From JAXGMQ01 sp040768585 (GTDB taxonomy: Bacteria; Caldisericota; Caldisericia; JAAYUI01), in contig JAXGMQ010000001.1 in assembly GCA_040768585.1 (NCBI GenBank), positions 434,001-498,000 on the forward strand: a stretch of DNA of 64,000 nucleotides. Direction: 5' to 3'. The position numbers and the translations under genes were made by a program. Numbering within the stretch: position 1 is the stretch's first letter; every line of letters starts with the position of its first letter. The notes beneath the pieces are model-generated. The model was not told the origin of the DNA, made no database searches, and saw nothing but the letters and a program-made list of their open reading frames with translations. This document shows positions 63,782 to 64,000 of the stretch, in pieces.

Positions 63782-64000
63782 ATGACTAGGATTAGGATAT
63801 ATATTGCCATTATCATGGCACTCACGGTCACGGCCGGACTCGCTGCATGCGGCAACACTGACCCTCTGGAACTTACAAAAGCATACGATGGAAGCTACTT
63901 CTCTTTCAGCTATCCAGAAACTTGGAACATCCTTGAGAGGGATAAAGTTATCGAGTTAACCTTCGAAGGCACTGTTGTGAGTTTTGAGGCTTCGGTTGAT
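63782..64000 (+). CDS. PsbP/Mog1-like lipoprotein J (partial, cut by right edge)
   Basis: 73 codons visible from ATG 63782 with GGAAGGAG upstream. Lipobox GLAAC, then YDGSYFSFSYPETWNIL, the clearest PsbP/Mog1-like start in the array. No stop before the window ends. Shows that the array continues past the right edge. Confidence 0.85.
   Translation, partial: MTRIRIYIAIIMALTVTAGLAACGNTDPLELTKAYDGSYFSFSYPETWNILERDKVIELTFEGTVVSFEASVD

Noticed and set aside
1..64000. CRISPR arrays, insertion sequences, prophage genes
   Set aside because: No regularly spaced direct repeats, transposase, integrase or phage structural genes were seen.

Overview
The window is bacterial chromosome at moderate G+C with dense, mostly operonic genes. 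Lipobox lipoproteins, an Opp/Dpp peptide transporter, a Na+-translocating acyl-CoA decarboxylase, NapH-type ferredoxins and many secreted 'copper amine oxidase N-terminal' (stalk) domains suggest an anaerobic, peptide- or organic-acid-fermenting bacterium of a poorly sampled lineage. Caldisericota, Coprothermobacterota or Bacillota-like affinity is my inference; no marker here fixes the phylum. No IS element, prophage or CRISPR array was seen.

Layout. 1-7.8 kb (minus): an oligopeptide ABC transporter operon with two different solute-binding proteins, one cut by the left edge. 8.1-12.5 kb (minus): murB-murG-ftsW-murD without murC, then tRNA-Thr and a CAP/stalk-domain secreted protein. 14.1-18.1 kb (plus): uvrB, a two-gene micropeptide unit and a CDF cation transporter. 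18.2-20 kb (minus): a NapH-like ferredoxin and a membrane-anchored Cys-pair repeat protein. 20-31 kb (minus): secreted proteins, including an 1861-residue protein with one intact and one apparently dead C39-like peptidase domain, a CxxCH protein and an RNase J-like enzyme, ending at ddl. 32-38.3 kb (plus): ileS followed by an ECF sigma factor and an envelope-stress-like membrane module (LiaF-type TM protein, PspC, bactofilin-like protein). 38.7-45.2 kb (plus): propeller-like protein, gamma-carbonic anhydrase homologue, UPF0173 hydrolase and the complete mmd/oad decarboxylase operon. 45.2-46.8 kb: a restriction-modification pair beside tRNA-Tyr. 47-53.6 kb: a toastrack protein, pth, and PKD and PEGA surface proteins. 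53.7-64 kb: an array of ten related PsbP/Mog1-like lipoproteins around rocD, running off the right edge.

Two features stand out. First, nine genes have a -10 hexamer ending only 6-9 nt before the start codon and no convincing Shine-Dalgarno in that position, while most operon-internal genes have good Shine-Dalgarno sequences; this suggests widespread leaderless transcription. Second, the tandem lipoprotein family (at least 15 copies of one fold in ten genes), the duplicated active/inactive protease domains and the acidic/basic micropeptide pair look like lineage-specific surface or regulatory systems that known families do not explain.
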